A stretch of 64,000 bases of DNA from Sphingobium bisphenolivorans (GCF_000412635.1 NZ_ASTG01000018.1:1-64000); one strand, 5' to 3'; shown: positions 1-8,899, counted from the stretch's first letter. Translations and numbers: made by a program. The notes: a model not told the origin generated them from the letters alone.

Positions 1-440
1 GTGATCGCTGCACCATAGCTCGGCGCTTTGTCGGTATTGAGCGTGGCAGGCTTTTCCCAGTGCTTCAGGCCTCGCAGGGCCTTGCCCAGGAACCGCTTCG
101 CTGCCTTGGCGCTGCGGGTCGGCGACAGGTAGAAATCGATCGTGTCGCCCCGCTTGTCGACTGCCCGGTACAGGTAGGTCCACTTGCCCCGCACCTTGAC
201 GTAGGTTTCATCCAGGCGCCAGCTCGGATCAAAGCCACGCCGCCAGAACCAGCGCAGCCGCTTCTCCATCTCCGGGGCGTAGCACTGGACCCAGCGATAG
301 ATCGTCGTATGGTCGACCGAAATGCCGCGTTCCGCCAGCATTTCCTCAAGGTCGCGATAGCTGATCGGATAGCGACAATACCAGCGCACCGCCCACAGGA
401 TCACATCACCCTGGAAATGGCGCCACTTGAAATCCGTCAT
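1..440 (-). CDS. tnpA: IS6100 transposase, partial (C-terminal part outside window)
   Basis: DDE transposase of the IS6 family. About 146 residues are visible. The start MTDFKWRHFQGDVI is followed by WAVRWYCRYPISYRDLEEML (helix-turn-helix region), the catalytic-domain opening RLDETYVKVRGKWTYLYRAV containing the first catalytic Asp, and NTDKAPSYGAAI containing the second Asp, just before the window edge. The third catalytic residue (Glu) lies outside. No frameshift or stop is seen in the visible part, so the copy may be intact and active. It is transcribed away from the neighbouring permease gene. Confidence 0.93.
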   Translation of the reverse strand, partial: MTDFKWRHFQGDVILWAVRWYCRYPISYRDLEEMLAERGISVDHTTIYRWVQCYAPEMEKRLRWFWRRGFDPSWRLDETYVKVRGKWTYLYRAVDKRGDTIDFYLSPTRSAKAAKRFLGKALRGLKHWEKPATLNTDKAPSYGAAI

Positions 441-501
441 CGTTCCGTCCGTCCAATCTCCGCCAAGCATGCTCAAGCTTCACGATTTTTGCAACAGAGC
501 C
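1..501 (-). mobile_element. IS6100 (IS6 family), one end only, cut by the window edge
   Basis: The outer end carries the 14-bp terminal inverted repeat GGCTCTGTTGCAAA (reading leftward from 501 to 488). A short leader and the transposase start codon at 440 follow. The encoded protein reads as the IS6100 transposase from its first residue. The element continues beyond base 1, so the other terminal repeat and the 8-bp target duplication cannot be checked. The base next to the end is 502. From memory IS6100 is about 880 bp, so a little over half is present. The family transposes replicatively and often forms cointegrates, so the insertion could mark a rearrangement boundary. Confidence 0.93.
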
Positions 502-572
502 CCGGCGACAGCGCCGCGGGCCTTGATCCCCAAGTGGCGGTCGCCTTCAGCTTCCGCGCCGTGTCGCAATAA
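502..572 (+). pseudogene. Possible 3' remnant of a gene cut by the IS6100 insertion
   Basis: Directly outside the IS end, one forward frame reads GDSAAGLDPQVAVAFSFRAV and then two more residues before a TAA at 570-572. This stop lies 6 bases before the next gene's start, a spacing typical of genes in one operon. The tail therefore looks like the C-terminus of a forward-strand gene whose body was displaced by IS6100. The stretch is too short to assign a family, and it could be chance reading through intergenic DNA. Confidence 0.3.
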
Positions 573-578
573 CGGGCG

Positions 579-1709
579 ATGGATTTGCCCGAGCAGTTCT
601 GCCAAAGCGGCGCCATGGACGGCAGGCAGTCAACCAGCGCGCGCATTGAGGACGGGGTCTTCCTGGGCTTCGTCCTGGTGGTCTCGATCGCCTTCGCCCT
701 CGTCATCGAGCCGTTCTTCGCCGCTATATTATGGGGCGTGATCGCTGCGATCCTCTTCGCGCCGCTCAATCAGCGGCTGATGCGGGCGGTGCCGGGACGG
801 CGGAACAGCACCGCAGCGCTGACGCTGCTGCTGATCATCGCGCTGGTGATCGTGCCGGCCATCATCCTCGCGATCGCGCTGGTGCAGGAAGCGACCATCT
901 TCTACGCCAAGGTGCAGTCGGGCGAGATCAACTTCGCCCATATGTTCGCACTGGTTCTGGCCAGCCTGCCTGGCTGGGCTGTCGCCTTTCTGGAGCGGCT
1001 GGGAATCACCAACTTCGCCGCCGTACGCGAGATGCTGAGCGAAGGAATTGCATCAAGCTTCCGCCTGGTGGCGGCGCAGGCGCTGCAGATCGGGCAGAGC
1101 GCGTTCAGCTTCCTGATGGCGCTGGGCGTCATGCTGTATCTCACCTTCTTCCTGCTGCGTGACGGCCCGAAGCTGGCGGCCATGGTGGATCGGGCCGCGC
1201 CGATGCGCAGCAGCTACCGTCGCGCGCTGATGGACCAGTTCGTCATCGTCACACGCGCGACGATCAAGGGCAGCATCGTCGTCGCCATCGTGCAGGGGCT
1301 GATCGGCGGGCTCGCTTTCTGGGCGCTGGGCATTCCGGGCGCGCTGCTGTGGGGCGTGCTGATGGGCGCCTTCTCCCTGATCCCGGCCGTGGGTACGGCG
1401 CTGGTGTGGGCGCCGGTTGCGATCTACCTGCTTGCGACGGGCGCGCTGGCGAAGGGGCTGATCCTGATCTTCTGCGGCATGTTCGTGATCGGCATGGTGG
1501 ACAATATCCTGCGGCCGATCCTGGTCGGGCGGGATACGCGCATCCCCGACTATGTCGTGCTGATCACGACGCTGGGCGGGATCGACCTGTTCGGCTTCAA
1601 CGGCATCATCATCGGCCCGGTGATCGCCGCGCTGTTCATCGCGACCTGGAATATCGTGACCAAGATGCGGCAGGGGGATGACGGGCTGGAGGGGCCGTTG
1701 ACCGAGTAG
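579..1709 (+). CDS. AI-2E family transporter (PerM/YdiK-type membrane protein)
   Basis: Polytopic inner-membrane protein of the AI-2E transporter family, 376 residues. N-terminal hydrophobic segments (about 25-85) precede a long amphipathic region. The family-typical C-terminal half contains LMALGVMLYLTFFLLRDGP, GLIGGLAFWALGIPGALLWG and the glycine-rich LGGIDLFGFNGIIIGPVIAA. Family members have been linked to autoinducer-2 export or to Na+/H+ exchange, so the substrate here cannot be read from sequence. The start at 579 is 6 bases after the stop of a truncated upstream frame; a second ATG at 615 is also possible and neither has a strong ribosome-binding site. The nearby IS6100 end may have separated the gene from its native promoter. 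Confidence 0.85.
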   Translation: MDLPEQFCQSGAMDGRQSTSARIEDGVFLGFVLVVSIAFALVIEPFFAAILWGVIAAILFAPLNQRLMRAVPGRRNSTAALTLLLIIALVIVPAIILAIALVQEATIFYAKVQSGEINFAHMFALVLASLPGWAVAFLERLGITNFAAVREMLSEGIASSFRLVAAQALQIGQSAFSFLMALGVMLYLTFFLLRDGPKLAAMVDRAAPMRSSYRRALMDQFVIVTRATIKGSIVVAIVQGLIGGLAFWALGIPGALLWGVLMGAFSLIPAVGTALVWAPVAIYLLATGALAKGLILIFCGMFVIGMVDNILRPILVGRDTRIPDYVVLITTLGGIDLFGFNGIIIGPVIAALFIATWNIVTKMRQGDDGLEGPLTE

Positions 1710-1724
1710 GGTCGGACCGAAGAG

Positions 1725-3593
1725 CTAGATTTCCTCCAGCGCGGCGCTGGCTTCCATCCAGATCTCCTCGGCGCTTTCCAGCTTCTTCTCCACCTCGGCG
1801 CGCTTCACCATGAGCTGGGTCATGGTCATCTTCGCCTCCGCGCCGGACGCGGATTTGGGGTCGAACAGGGCCTGATCGATCCTGCTGCGCTCCGCGCTGA
1901 GGGTCGCCATTTCCTTTTCCGCCTTGCTGACGGCGTTCTTCGCCGCCTTCTGCTTCTCGCGCCACTCGGCCGCGTTGCGCTTTTCCGCCTTGCGATCGAC
2001 CTTGGGCGCGTCGCCGCCCGAGCCGTTACCGTCCGCCTTGCGCAGGATGATGTCGGTATAATCCTCCAGGCTGCCCTCGAAGGGCTGGGCCGTGCCGCCG
2101 TCGACCAGCACGAGGCGGTCGGCGACCAGCTCTATCATGTGGCGGTCGTGGGAGACGATCACCACCGCCCCCGAATATTCGTTGAGCGCCTGCACCAACG
2201 CCTCGCGGCTGTCGACGTCCAAGTGGTTGGTCGGTTCATCGAGGATGAGGAGGTGCGGCGCGTCGCGGGTGATGAGCGCGAGGGCGAGGCGCGCCCTCTC
2301 CCCGCCCGACATGGAGCCGACCTTCTGCGTGGCGCGCTCGCCGGAGAAGCCGAAGCGGCCGAGCTGGGCGCGGACGGCGGCCGGCGTCGCTCCCTTCATC
2401 ACGCGGCTCATATGTTCGAGCGGCGTGTCGGTAACGTCGAGTTCCTCCACCTGATATTGGGTGAAATAGCCGACATTCATCTTGGCCGAACTGTTGATCG
2501 CGCCTTCCATAGGCTTCAGCTGCGCGGCGATCAGGCGGGCGAGCGTGGTCTTGCCGTTGCCGTTGCGGCCGAGCAGCGCGAGCCGGTCGTCGGGATCGAT
2601 GCGCAGGTTGACGCGCCGCAGGATCGGCGTGTCATCATAACCGACCGCCGCCATGTCCATCGTGATGAGCGGCGGGCGCAGCTCGGGCGGGCTGGGGAAG
2701 CCGAAATGGAGCGTGGGGTCCTCGATCGCGGCGGCGATAGGCTGCATCTTCGCCAGCGCCTTGGCGCGCGACTGGGCCTGTTTCGCGGTCGAAGCGCGGG
2801 CCGAGTTGCGGGCGACATAGTCCTGAAGCTTCTCGCGCTCGGCCTGCTGCTTGGCGCGAGCGGCCTCCTGCTGGGCGAGGCGTTCGGCGCGCTGGCGCTC
2901 GAACGCGTCATAGCCGCCGGGATAGAGGGTGACCTTTCCTCCCTCGAGGTGGAGGATGTAATCGACCACATTGTTGAGCAGGTCGCGCTCATGGCTGATC
3001 ACCACCACGGTGCCGCGATAGCTTTTGAGGAAATTTTCGAGCCACAGCGTCGCTTCGAGATCGAGGTGGTTCGATGGTTCGTCGAGCAGCAGCAGGTCGG
3101 GGTTGGAGAAGAGCAAGGCCGCGAGTGCCACGCGCATCTTCCAGCCGCCCGAATAGCTGTCGAGCGGGCGGCCCTGCATTTCCTCATCGAAGCCGAGGCC
3201 GACCAGGATGCGGGCGGCGCGCGCCGGCGCGGTATAGGCGTCGATGGCGTTCAGCCGCTCATAGATATGGCCGAGGCGGTCGGGGTCCTCGGTATGCTCC
3301 GCCTCCGCCATCAGTGCGGCGCGTTCCTTGTCGGCCTCCAGCACCGTGTCGAAGGGGGTGGCGATGCCGCTGGGCGCTTCCTGCGCGATATAGCCGAGGC
3401 GCGTGTCGCGCGGCATGTCGCAGTTGCCCTCGTCGGGGTCTAACTGGCCGATCATTACCTTCATCAGCGTCGATTTGCCCGCGCCGTTGCGGCCGATGAG
3501 GCCGACCCGGCTGCGCGGCGGCAGCGCGGCGCTGGCGCGATCAAGGATGGTGCGGCCGCCAAGGCGCACGGTGATGCCGTTGAGATTAAGCAT
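1725..3593 (-). CDS. ABC-F family ATPase (YheS/Uup-like ribosome-associated factor)
   Basis: Soluble duplicated ABC ATPase without transmembrane segments, 622 residues. Domain 1 has Walker A GRNGAGKST (about 35-42), signature YSGGWKMR and Walker B LLLLDEPSNHLD. A charged linker of about 80 residues (the P-site tRNA interaction motif) follows. Domain 2 has GRNGNGKTT, signature MSGGERAR and LLILDEPTNHLD. A C-terminal Lys/Glu-rich coiled coil follows (about 540-615). ABC-F proteins of this layout act on the ribosomal E site to influence translation; they are not transporters. The order of features resembles YheS more than EttA, but the subfamily was not tested. It is convergent with the AI-2E-type gene (15 bp apart). 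Confidence 0.9.
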   Translation of the reverse strand: MLNLNGITVRLGGRTILDRASAALPPRSRVGLIGRNGAGKSTLMKVMIGQLDPDEGNCDMPRDTRLGYIAQEAPSGIATPFDTVLEADKERAALMAEAEHTEDPDRLGHIYERLNAIDAYTAPARAARILVGLGFDEEMQGRPLDSYSGGWKMRVALAALLFSNPDLLLLDEPSNHLDLEATLWLENFLKSYRGTVVVISHERDLLNNVVDYILHLEGGKVTLYPGGYDAFERQRAERLAQQEAARAKQQAEREKLQDYVARNSARASTAKQAQSRAKALAKMQPIAAAIEDPTLHFGFPSPPELRPPLITMDMAAVGYDDTPILRRVNLRIDPDDRLALLGRNGNGKTTLARLIAAQLKPMEGAINSSAKMNVGYFTQYQVEELDVTDTPLEHMSRVMKGATPAAVRAQLGRFGFSGERATQKVGSMSGGERARLALALITRDAPHLLILDEPTNHLDVDSREALVQALNEYSGAVVIVSHDRHMIELVADRLVLVDGGTAQPFEGSLEDYTDIILRKADGNGSGGDAPKVDRKAEKRNAAEWREKQKAAKNAVSKAEKEMATLSAERSRIDQALFDPKSASGAEAKMTMTQLMVKRAEVEKKLESAEEIWMEASAALEEI

Positions 3594-3778
3594 GGGCAGC
3601 CCCCCTAGCAGAGCGGATCGGCCTTGTCAGCGCCGAGAAACCTTCAAGTCCAACCGCAAAATGCGGCGAACCGATGTTTCTCACCTCTTACCCGCAACAA
3701 TATTCAGCGTGGCGTAAGCCGCGCGGCGGCAAATCATCTGCCTAAGATCCCGCTAGGGGGAATTTTCCGGGAGGTTCC

Positions 3779-4237
3779 ATGTTCAAGACCATCCTCACAT
3801 CTGCGTCGCTGACGGCCGCAGCAATAGCGGGCATCGCTGCGTCGCCCGCGATGGCGCAGAGCCATTATCAATATACCGAGCGCTATGATGGCGATGATGG
3901 CAGCTATTATCGCAGCGAAACCTATCATGAGGAGGATGGCGATCGCGGCTACGACCGGGGCTATCGCGACTATGATCGGCGCCCTGTCCATTATCAGGAC
4001 GGCTATGAGCGCGACGAATATGTGCGCGAGCGCCCGGTGCATCGCGCCCGGCCGCGCTACACCAATTGCTCTTCCGGGACGACCGGCACGGTGGTCGGGG
4101 GCGTGCTCGGCGGGCTGCTGGGGCGAGAGATCGGGCGCGGCGGTCGCTGGAACCGGCCGAGCACGACCGGCCTGATCCTGGGCGCGGGCGCGGGCGCGCT
4201 GGCCGGCCGGGCGATCGAGCAGGATGGCTGCCGCTGA
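3779..4237 (+). CDS. Glycine-zipper 2TM envelope protein with Tyr/Asp-rich region
   Basis: Exported protein of 152 residues. A Sec signal peptide (about 1-26, ending SPAMAQ) is followed by a strongly charged, tyrosine- and aspartate-rich stretch (about 27-95, with many YD/RGY/DR repeats). The C-terminal glycine-zipper module GTVVGGVLGGLLGREIGRGG plus LILGAGAGALAGRAIEQ resembles the Rickettsia 17-kDa antigen/YmgG domain. Two Cys (in YTNCSSG and at the C-terminus) could form a disulfide. GGGAGG lies 5 bases before the ATG, supporting this start. Proteins of this type are thought to insert in or bridge the outer membrane; the specific role is unknown. Confidence 0.85.
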   Translation: MFKTILTSASLTAAAIAGIAASPAMAQSHYQYTERYDGDDGSYYRSETYHEEDGDRGYDRGYRDYDRRPVHYQDGYERDEYVRERPVHRARPRYTNCSSGTTGTVVGGVLGGLLGREIGRGGRWNRPSTTGLILGAGAGALAGRAIEQDGCR

Positions 4238-4282
4238 GATTTGGATGCAATCAGACTGTGTTCCTGCGGGAGCAGGAGCACG

Positions 4283-6556
4283 TCAGCGGGCAACCGCTTC
4301 CGCCGCATAGAGGGTGAACTGGGCGTGCAAGCCGTCGGTGGACGACTGGCCGACCCAGAGGTCGAACGCCCCCGGTTCGGCGATGATGCGGTTGCCTGAT
4401 CCCACAAATTGCAGGTCGGTGCGGGAGAGGGAGAAGCGGACCGTTTTGCTCTCGCCGGGCCCCAGCGTGACGCGTTCGATGCGCTTGAGTTCGCGGATCG
4501 GACGGGTCCGGCTGGCGACGCGGTCGCGGATATAGAGTTGCACCACTTCGCTGCCTTTGCGCTTTCCCTTGTTGGTGAGGCGGGTGGTGATTTCTATGGC
4601 CCGATCCCAGCGCAGCGCCGTGTCGGACAGCTTCAGATTGTCGAGTACGAATTCCGAATAGCTGAGGCCATGGCCGAAGGGAAAGCGGGCGCTGTTGTCG
4701 GTGGTCGTGTAGCGCGCCTTATATTCGATATTGCTGTCCACCACCGGACGCCCGGTGGATTTGCGGTCGTAGAAGAAAGGCTCCTGCCCCGACTCCCACG
4801 GGAAGCTGACCGGTAATTTGCCGCTCGGGTTCTCGCGCCCGAACAGGATGTCGGCGATGGCATGGCCAGTCTGCGACCCCAGGAACCAGGTGGCGAGGAT
4901 CGCCTGCGCGTTCGCCACGCCGTCATGCAGCGCCAGTGCGCGGCCGTGGCGCAGGAGCACGATCACGGGCTTGCCGATGGCGGTGACGGCCTGCGCCAGC
5001 GCCTGCTGCGGCGGCGGGATTTCGATCACGGTGCGGGACTGCGCCTCGCCCGACATGTCCTGCGATTCGCCGAGGGCAAGTATGACGATGTCTGCGGCCT
5101 GGGCGGCCTCCACCGCCTGCGCAATACCGCCGTCGATCGGACCGAGGATCTCGCTGCCTTTGGCAACGATCAGCTGCGCCGGGTCAGGCATGGCGGCGCG
5201 CAGCCCGGCGGCGACATCGACGCCCTTGCCCTTTTCCGCATAGAAGGCCCATGGTCCGTAGAGGTTCGCGCGATCCTCCCCGAACGGGCCGATCAGAGCG
5301 ATCTTCTGCCCCTTTGCGGGATCGAGCGGCAACAACCCCTCATTGCGCAGCAGGACGATCGAACGGGCGGCCGCTTCCCGCGACAGGGCCTGAAGGGCGG
5401 GCGCGCCGACGCGGGCCTTCTCCATATCTTCGTTGAGCGAGCGCCAGGGATTGTCGAACAGGCCGATGGCGGTCTTCACATAGAGGATGCGGCGGACCGC
5501 AACATCGACCGTCTCCATCGGCACCGCGCCGCTCTTCACCAGATCGGGAATGTGGCGGATATAGAGGCCGCTCTGCATCGACATGTCGACGCCGGCGAGA
5601 ACGGCAAGGCGGGCCGCGTCCCGCTCATCCTCGGCAAAGCCGTGGGCGATCAGTTCCTCGTCGGCCGTATAGTCGGAAAAGACGAAACCGCGGAACTTCA
5701 TCTCACCGCGTAGCAAGTCGGTCAGCAGATCGCGGTCGGCGGTGGCGGGCACGCCATTAATCTCGCTGAACGCCGCCATGGTGGTGAGCGCGCCCGCCGC
5801 GAAGGCTGAGCCGAAGGGCGGCAAATGGGTTTCGCGCAGCGTCTCTTCGGAAATGTCGACGCTGCCATATTCAAGGCCGGCGGCGACCGCGCCATAGGCG
5901 GCGAAATGCTTGGGGCAGGCGAGCAAGCTGTCGTCGCGGCGCAGGTCGCGCCCCTGAAAGCCGCGCACCCGGGCGGCGGCAAGCAGGGAGCCGAGATAGA
6001 CATCCTCTCCCGCCCCCTCGACGACGCGGCCCCAGCGCTGGTCACGGGCGACGTCGACCATCGGAGCGAAGGTCAGGTGCAGGCCGGCCGCCGTGGCTTC
6101 GCTCGCCATCGCGCGGGCGGTGCGTTCGGCAAGCGCGGGGTCGAAGGTGGCGGCTTCGGCGATCGGGACCGGGAAAATAGTGCGGAGGCCATGGATGACG
6201 TCGCCCGCGAACAGCAGGGGGATGCCGAGCCGGCTGTCCTTGACCGCGATCTGCTGCGCGCGGCGGGCGCCGGCCACGCCGATCCCGTTGAACAGGCAGC
6301 CCACCCGCCCTTTGCGGACTTCATCGGCCAGCTGCCTTTCATTCTGGATGCCGACCTGTGGATTGGGCGGGTTGTAGGGGCGGAAACTGTCGGTGAGGCA
6401 GGTCATCTGCCCGGCCTTCTCCTCCACCGTCATCCGCGCGATGAGTGCGTCCACCCGCTCGACCTCAGCCGCGGCCAGAGCGCGGCGCGGCAGAGGGAGA
6501 GTGAAGACACCCGCAAGGGCTGCGGCAAGGACGGAGCGGCGATCGATGCTCATCAA
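4283..6556 (-). CDS. Glycoside hydrolase family 3 beta-glucosidase (BglX-like), exported
   Basis: Retaining exo-beta-glucosidase of family GH3, 757 residues, probably periplasmic. The N-terminus MMSIDRRSVLAAALAG is a twin-arginine-like signal followed by a hydrophobic core and cleavage near RALAAA. The GH3 barrel has LTFAPMVDVARDQRWGR and CPKHFAAYG (K216/H217). The predicted nucleophile is D295 in GFVFSDYTAD. The second alpha/beta domain (ALIGPFGEDR) and a C-terminal fibronectin-III-like domain complete the standard three-domain GH3 layout. It converges on the glycine-zipper gene. No sugar-uptake genes flank it, so the natural substrate is unclear; oligosaccharides such as cellobiose or laminaribiose are typical for the family. 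Confidence 0.92.
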   Translation of the reverse strand: MMSIDRRSVLAAALAGVFTLPLPRRALAAAEVERVDALIARMTVEEKAGQMTCLTDSFRPYNPPNPQVGIQNERQLADEVRKGRVGCLFNGIGVAGARRAQQIAVKDSRLGIPLLFAGDVIHGLRTIFPVPIAEAATFDPALAERTARAMASEATAAGLHLTFAPMVDVARDQRWGRVVEGAGEDVYLGSLLAAARVRGFQGRDLRRDDSLLACPKHFAAYGAVAAGLEYGSVDISEETLRETHLPPFGSAFAAGALTTMAAFSEINGVPATADRDLLTDLLRGEMKFRGFVFSDYTADEELIAHGFAEDERDAARLAVLAGVDMSMQSGLYIRHIPDLVKSGAVPMETVDVAVRRILYVKTAIGLFDNPWRSLNEDMEKARVGAPALQALSREAAARSIVLLRNEGLLPLDPAKGQKIALIGPFGEDRANLYGPWAFYAEKGKGVDVAAGLRAAMPDPAQLIVAKGSEILGPIDGGIAQAVEAAQAADIVILALGESQDMSGEAQSRTVIEIPPPQQALAQAVTAIGKPVIVLLRHGRALALHDGVANAQAILATWFLGSQTGHAIADILFGRENPSGKLPVSFPWESGQEPFFYDRKSTGRPVVDSNIEYKARYTTTDNSARFPFGHGLSYSEFVLDNLKLSDTALRWDRAIEITTRLTNKGKRKGSEVVQLYIRDRVASRTRPIRELKRIERVTLGPGESKTVRFSLSRTDLQFVGSGNRIIAEPGAFDLWVGQSSTDGLHAQFTLYAAEAVAR

Positions 6557-6686
6557 GGGGAATGTATCAGAATCTGGATGAAAGGCACTTATCCGGTTGG
6601 CGTGGGCGATGGCGCAACCGCGGAGAGGCGGGTCGGGGTCTGGGGTCGGTGAATGTCGACCTCCAGCTTAACTCGCGCCCTGCGCC

Positions 6687-6707
6687 ATGCTGAACCTGTT
6701 TCAGCAT
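6687..6707. repeat. Short palindrome of REP type in the 6557-6773 gap
   Basis: ATGCTGAA-N5-TTCAGCAT gives an 8-bp perfect stem in the gap between the divergent beta-glucosidase gene and the 3' end of the SMR gene. The shape and wording match the dispersed palindromes common between sphingomonad genes. There is no T-run, so an intrinsic terminator is unlikely. Nothing else coding is seen in this 217-bp gap. Confidence 0.5.
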
Positions 6708-6773
6708 CCATTTCGCGTCACGAGCGGAATAGGCATCAAGGCTCGACGGATGCTATGGATGCGCGCGATTTTC

Positions 6774-7094
6774 TTAAGCCGGCGCGAACAGCTTCGTGCC
6801 CATGACGCCGACGACGATCAGCGCCATGAAACAGGCCTGCACGCCGCTCACCCGATCGCCGAACAGGATCATTCCGCCGATGATGACGCCCACGGCGCCA
6901 AGGCCGGTCCAGATCGCATAGGCCGTCCCGGCGGGCAGCCCCTTCATTGCCAGCGCCAACAGACCCATGTTGACGAAGCTGAGTATGATCGGCACGGACG
7001 ATGCCTGCCAGCTGCCAACCGTCGCGGCCCATTTGAGGCTCAAGGCCCAGCAGATTTCGGTAAACACGGCGATGCCGAGGATGAGCCACGCCAT
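6774..7094 (-). CDS. sugE: SMR family exporter, Gdx/SugE type (guanidinium exporter)
   Basis: Small multidrug resistance protein of 106 residues with four transmembrane helices, acting as a dual-topology dimer. It carries the essential Glu13 (FTEICWALSLKW), and Trp16 and Lys21 in the SugE arrangement. The GLPAGTAYAIWTGLGAVG stretch is diagnostic of the Gdx subtype rather than EmrE. Gdx proteins exchange guanidinium for protons. The start at 7094 is preceded by AGGAAGAAGGG; longer readings in this frame run into the tRNA gene and are not real. No guanidine riboswitch was recognised in the short gap to tRNA-Tyr. Confidence 0.9.
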   Translation of the reverse strand: MAWLILGIAVFTEICWALSLKWAATVGSWQASSVPIILSFVNMGLLALAMKGLPAGTAYAIWTGLGAVGVIIGGMILFGDRVSGVQACFMALIVVGVMGTKLFAPA

Positions 7095-7190
7095 AGCGCG
7101 ATCCCTTCTTCCTGCGGGCTCGGTCGAGGCAGGCGCGCGGGCCGGAAACCCGTAAGAGGCGGCGCGCCGGATCGCTTCCCTGGGAAGCGA

Positions 7191-7277
7191 TGGTGGACAG
7201 GGCTGGATTCGAACCAGCGTACGGGAAACCCGGGCAGATTTACAGTCTGCTGCCTTTAACCACTCGGCCACCTGTCC
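7191..7277 (-). tRNA. tRNA-Tyr(GTA)
   Basis: Class II tRNA of 87 nt including an encoded CCA. The acceptor arms GGACAGG and CTGTCC pair. The anticodon loop ACTGTAAAT gives anticodon GTA. A long variable arm (CCCGGGTTTCCCG region) and the T-loop GGTTCGAATCC are present. Confidence 0.97.
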
Positions 7278-7378
7278 AGTCGCCTAACCGTAGTCGGGGA
7301 AGCCCCGATCGGCTGGAGGGCGCTCCAATGACGAAAGGAGACTTGCCTGTCAATGGCCTCATGTGAAAAGAGCGGCCC

Positions 7379-8119
7379 ATGAAAAGAGGAAATCGCACCG
7401 GAAAGGCCAAAGGGACCTTTCCCCGCTTCTATGGGCGCCATGCCGTCATCGCCGCCCTGGCCAATCCGGACCGGGTCGTCCGCAAGATCTGGGGCACGCG
7501 CGACGCGCTGAACGCGCTCGACCTGCCGCCGGTCCTGCCCATCGTCTATGCCGATGTCGCTGATCTCGGCCGCATGGTCCCGTCCGACGCACCTCATCAG
7601 GGGATCGTCGCGGAGGTCGAGCCGCTGGAAGATGTCTGGCTGGGCGACGCTCTGGAGGCAGGCGCGGATGATAACAGGCCCGTGCTGGTGCTGGATCAGG
7701 TGACCGATCCGCATAATGTCGGCGCGATCCTGCGTTCGGCGGCGGCATTTGACGCACTCTGCATCGTGACGCAGGATCGCCATGCGCCGCCCGAATCAGG
7801 CGTGCTCGCACGAACGGCGTCGGGCGCGCTGGAGATCGTGCCCTGGGTACGGGTAGTGAACCTCGCCCGGGCGCTCGACGAGATCGCAGAGGCGGGCTAT
7901 TGGCGCATCGGCCTTGACGGCGGGGCCGACCAGACGCTGGGTGAGGCGATCGGCACCTCACGCGTGGCACTGGTGTTGGGGGCCGAGGGCGAAGGGCTGC
8001 GCCACAACAGCATGGCGCATTGCGACATCCTTGCTAAACTGCCGATCAGCCCGCGGATGGAGAGCCTGAACGTATCCAACGCCGCGGCGATCGCCCTTTA
8101 CGCGGCTGCCAGCCGGTAG
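7379..8119 (+). CDS. rlmB: 23S rRNA (guanosine-2'-O-)-methyltransferase RlmB (TrmH family)
   Basis: SPOUT-class methyltransferase of 246 residues. The N-terminal substrate-binding domain starts FYGRHAVIAALANP. The knotted catalytic domain has motif 1 VTDPHNVGAILRSAAAF, motif 2 LVLGAEGEGLR and motif 3 PISPRMESLNVSNAAAIALY. RlmB methylates G2251 in the P-loop of 23S rRNA. The basic N-terminal tail (MKRGNRTGKAKG) fits RNA binding. A related RNA family such as TrmH is possible, but the YGRHAV opening is typical of RlmB. It is divergent from tRNA-Tyr. Confidence 0.88.
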   Translation: MKRGNRTGKAKGTFPRFYGRHAVIAALANPDRVVRKIWGTRDALNALDLPPVLPIVYADVADLGRMVPSDAPHQGIVAEVEPLEDVWLGDALEAGADDNRPVLVLDQVTDPHNVGAILRSAAAFDALCIVTQDRHAPPESGVLARTASGALEIVPWVRVVNLARALDEIAEAGYWRIGLDGGADQTLGEAIGTSRVALVLGAEGEGLRHNSMAHCDILAKLPISPRMESLNVSNAAAIALYAAASR

Positions 8120-8152
8120 CCGCTTGAAGGACCGAACGACCAGGGGGATAAT

Positions 8153-8899
8153 ATGGCTGGTTTTCTGCGGGCCGCGGCTGCTCTGGCGACCAGCCTTACG
8201 CTCTCCGCCTGCCTGGTGACGCCGGGCAAGTTCGAATCCGCGCTCGACATCAGGGCGGATCGCAGCTTCAGCTTCACTTACGCGGGCGAGATACTGGCGT
8301 CGGACATCGGTGAAGGGCTGGGCTCCCTGCCCGGCACTGACGATCCCATCAAAGGCGCCGAACCCCAGACGAGCGGGGACAGCGCGCTGCGCATTGCGCT
8401 GGCGAAGAAGGCTGAGGAAGAGCGCTTCGATGTCAAGCAGGGCAAGGGCGACGACGCGCAGATGCAAGCGATCGCAACGGCGCTGAGCAAGGAGAGGGGC
8501 TTCCGCTCGGCGCGTTATGTGGGCGAGCACCGGTTCGAGATCGATTATGCGATCAGCGGCAAGCTGACCCACGCCTTTCTCTTCCCCTTCAACAGCGACG
8601 CGGAAATCGTGCTGCCCTTCGTCGCGGTGGAATTGCGCAATGACGATCGGGTGCGGGTGAGAGCGCCCGGCTATTCCAGCGGCTTCGACAAGAGCCGCGG
8701 ACCGGCAGGCGGCGGGAGCGCGAGGGATAATGCCGCCAAGGCGCTCGACGGCGTCTTCACGCTCACCACCGATGCCGAGATCGTGAGCCAGAATCAGGAG
8801 GATGGCACGCGCGACATCCCCTTGGGCAAGCAGATCGTCTGGCGCGTGACGCCGCAGACCAGCGAAGCGCCCGCCGCCACTTTGAGGCTCAAGCCATAA
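8153..8899 (+). CDS. Hypothetical lipoprotein
   Basis: A 248-residue protein of no recognised family. The N-terminus has a lipoprotein signal with lipobox L17-S-A-C20, so the mature protein should be acylated at Cys20. The next part (ESALDIRADRSFSFTYAGEI) suggests beta structure, and the middle is polar and charged. GGGGGAT precedes the ATG. It lies 33 bp after rlmB and may be cotranscribed with it. It converges on the ferredoxin gene. Function is unknown. Confidence 0.75.
   Translation: MAGFLRAAAALATSLTLSACLVTPGKFESALDIRADRSFSFTYAGEILASDIGEGLGSLPGTDDPIKGAEPQTSGDSALRIALAKKAEEERFDVKQGKGDDAQMQAIATALSKERGFRSARYVGEHRFEIDYAISGKLTHAFLFPFNSDAEIVLPFVAVELRNDDRVRVRAPGYSSGFDKSRGPAGGGSARDNAAKALDGVFTLTTDAEIVSQNQEDGTRDIPLGKQIVWRVTPQTSEAPAATLRLKP

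Noticed and set aside
2139..3443. 434-codon open frame opposite the ABC-F gene
   Set aside because: It is antisense to a clear ABC-F protein, has no recognisable domain and is a GC-rich shadow frame.
7095..7271. N-terminal extension of the SMR protein
   Set aside because: The extra codons read through tRNA-Tyr; the internal ATG at 7094 has a ribosome-binding site and matches the family start.
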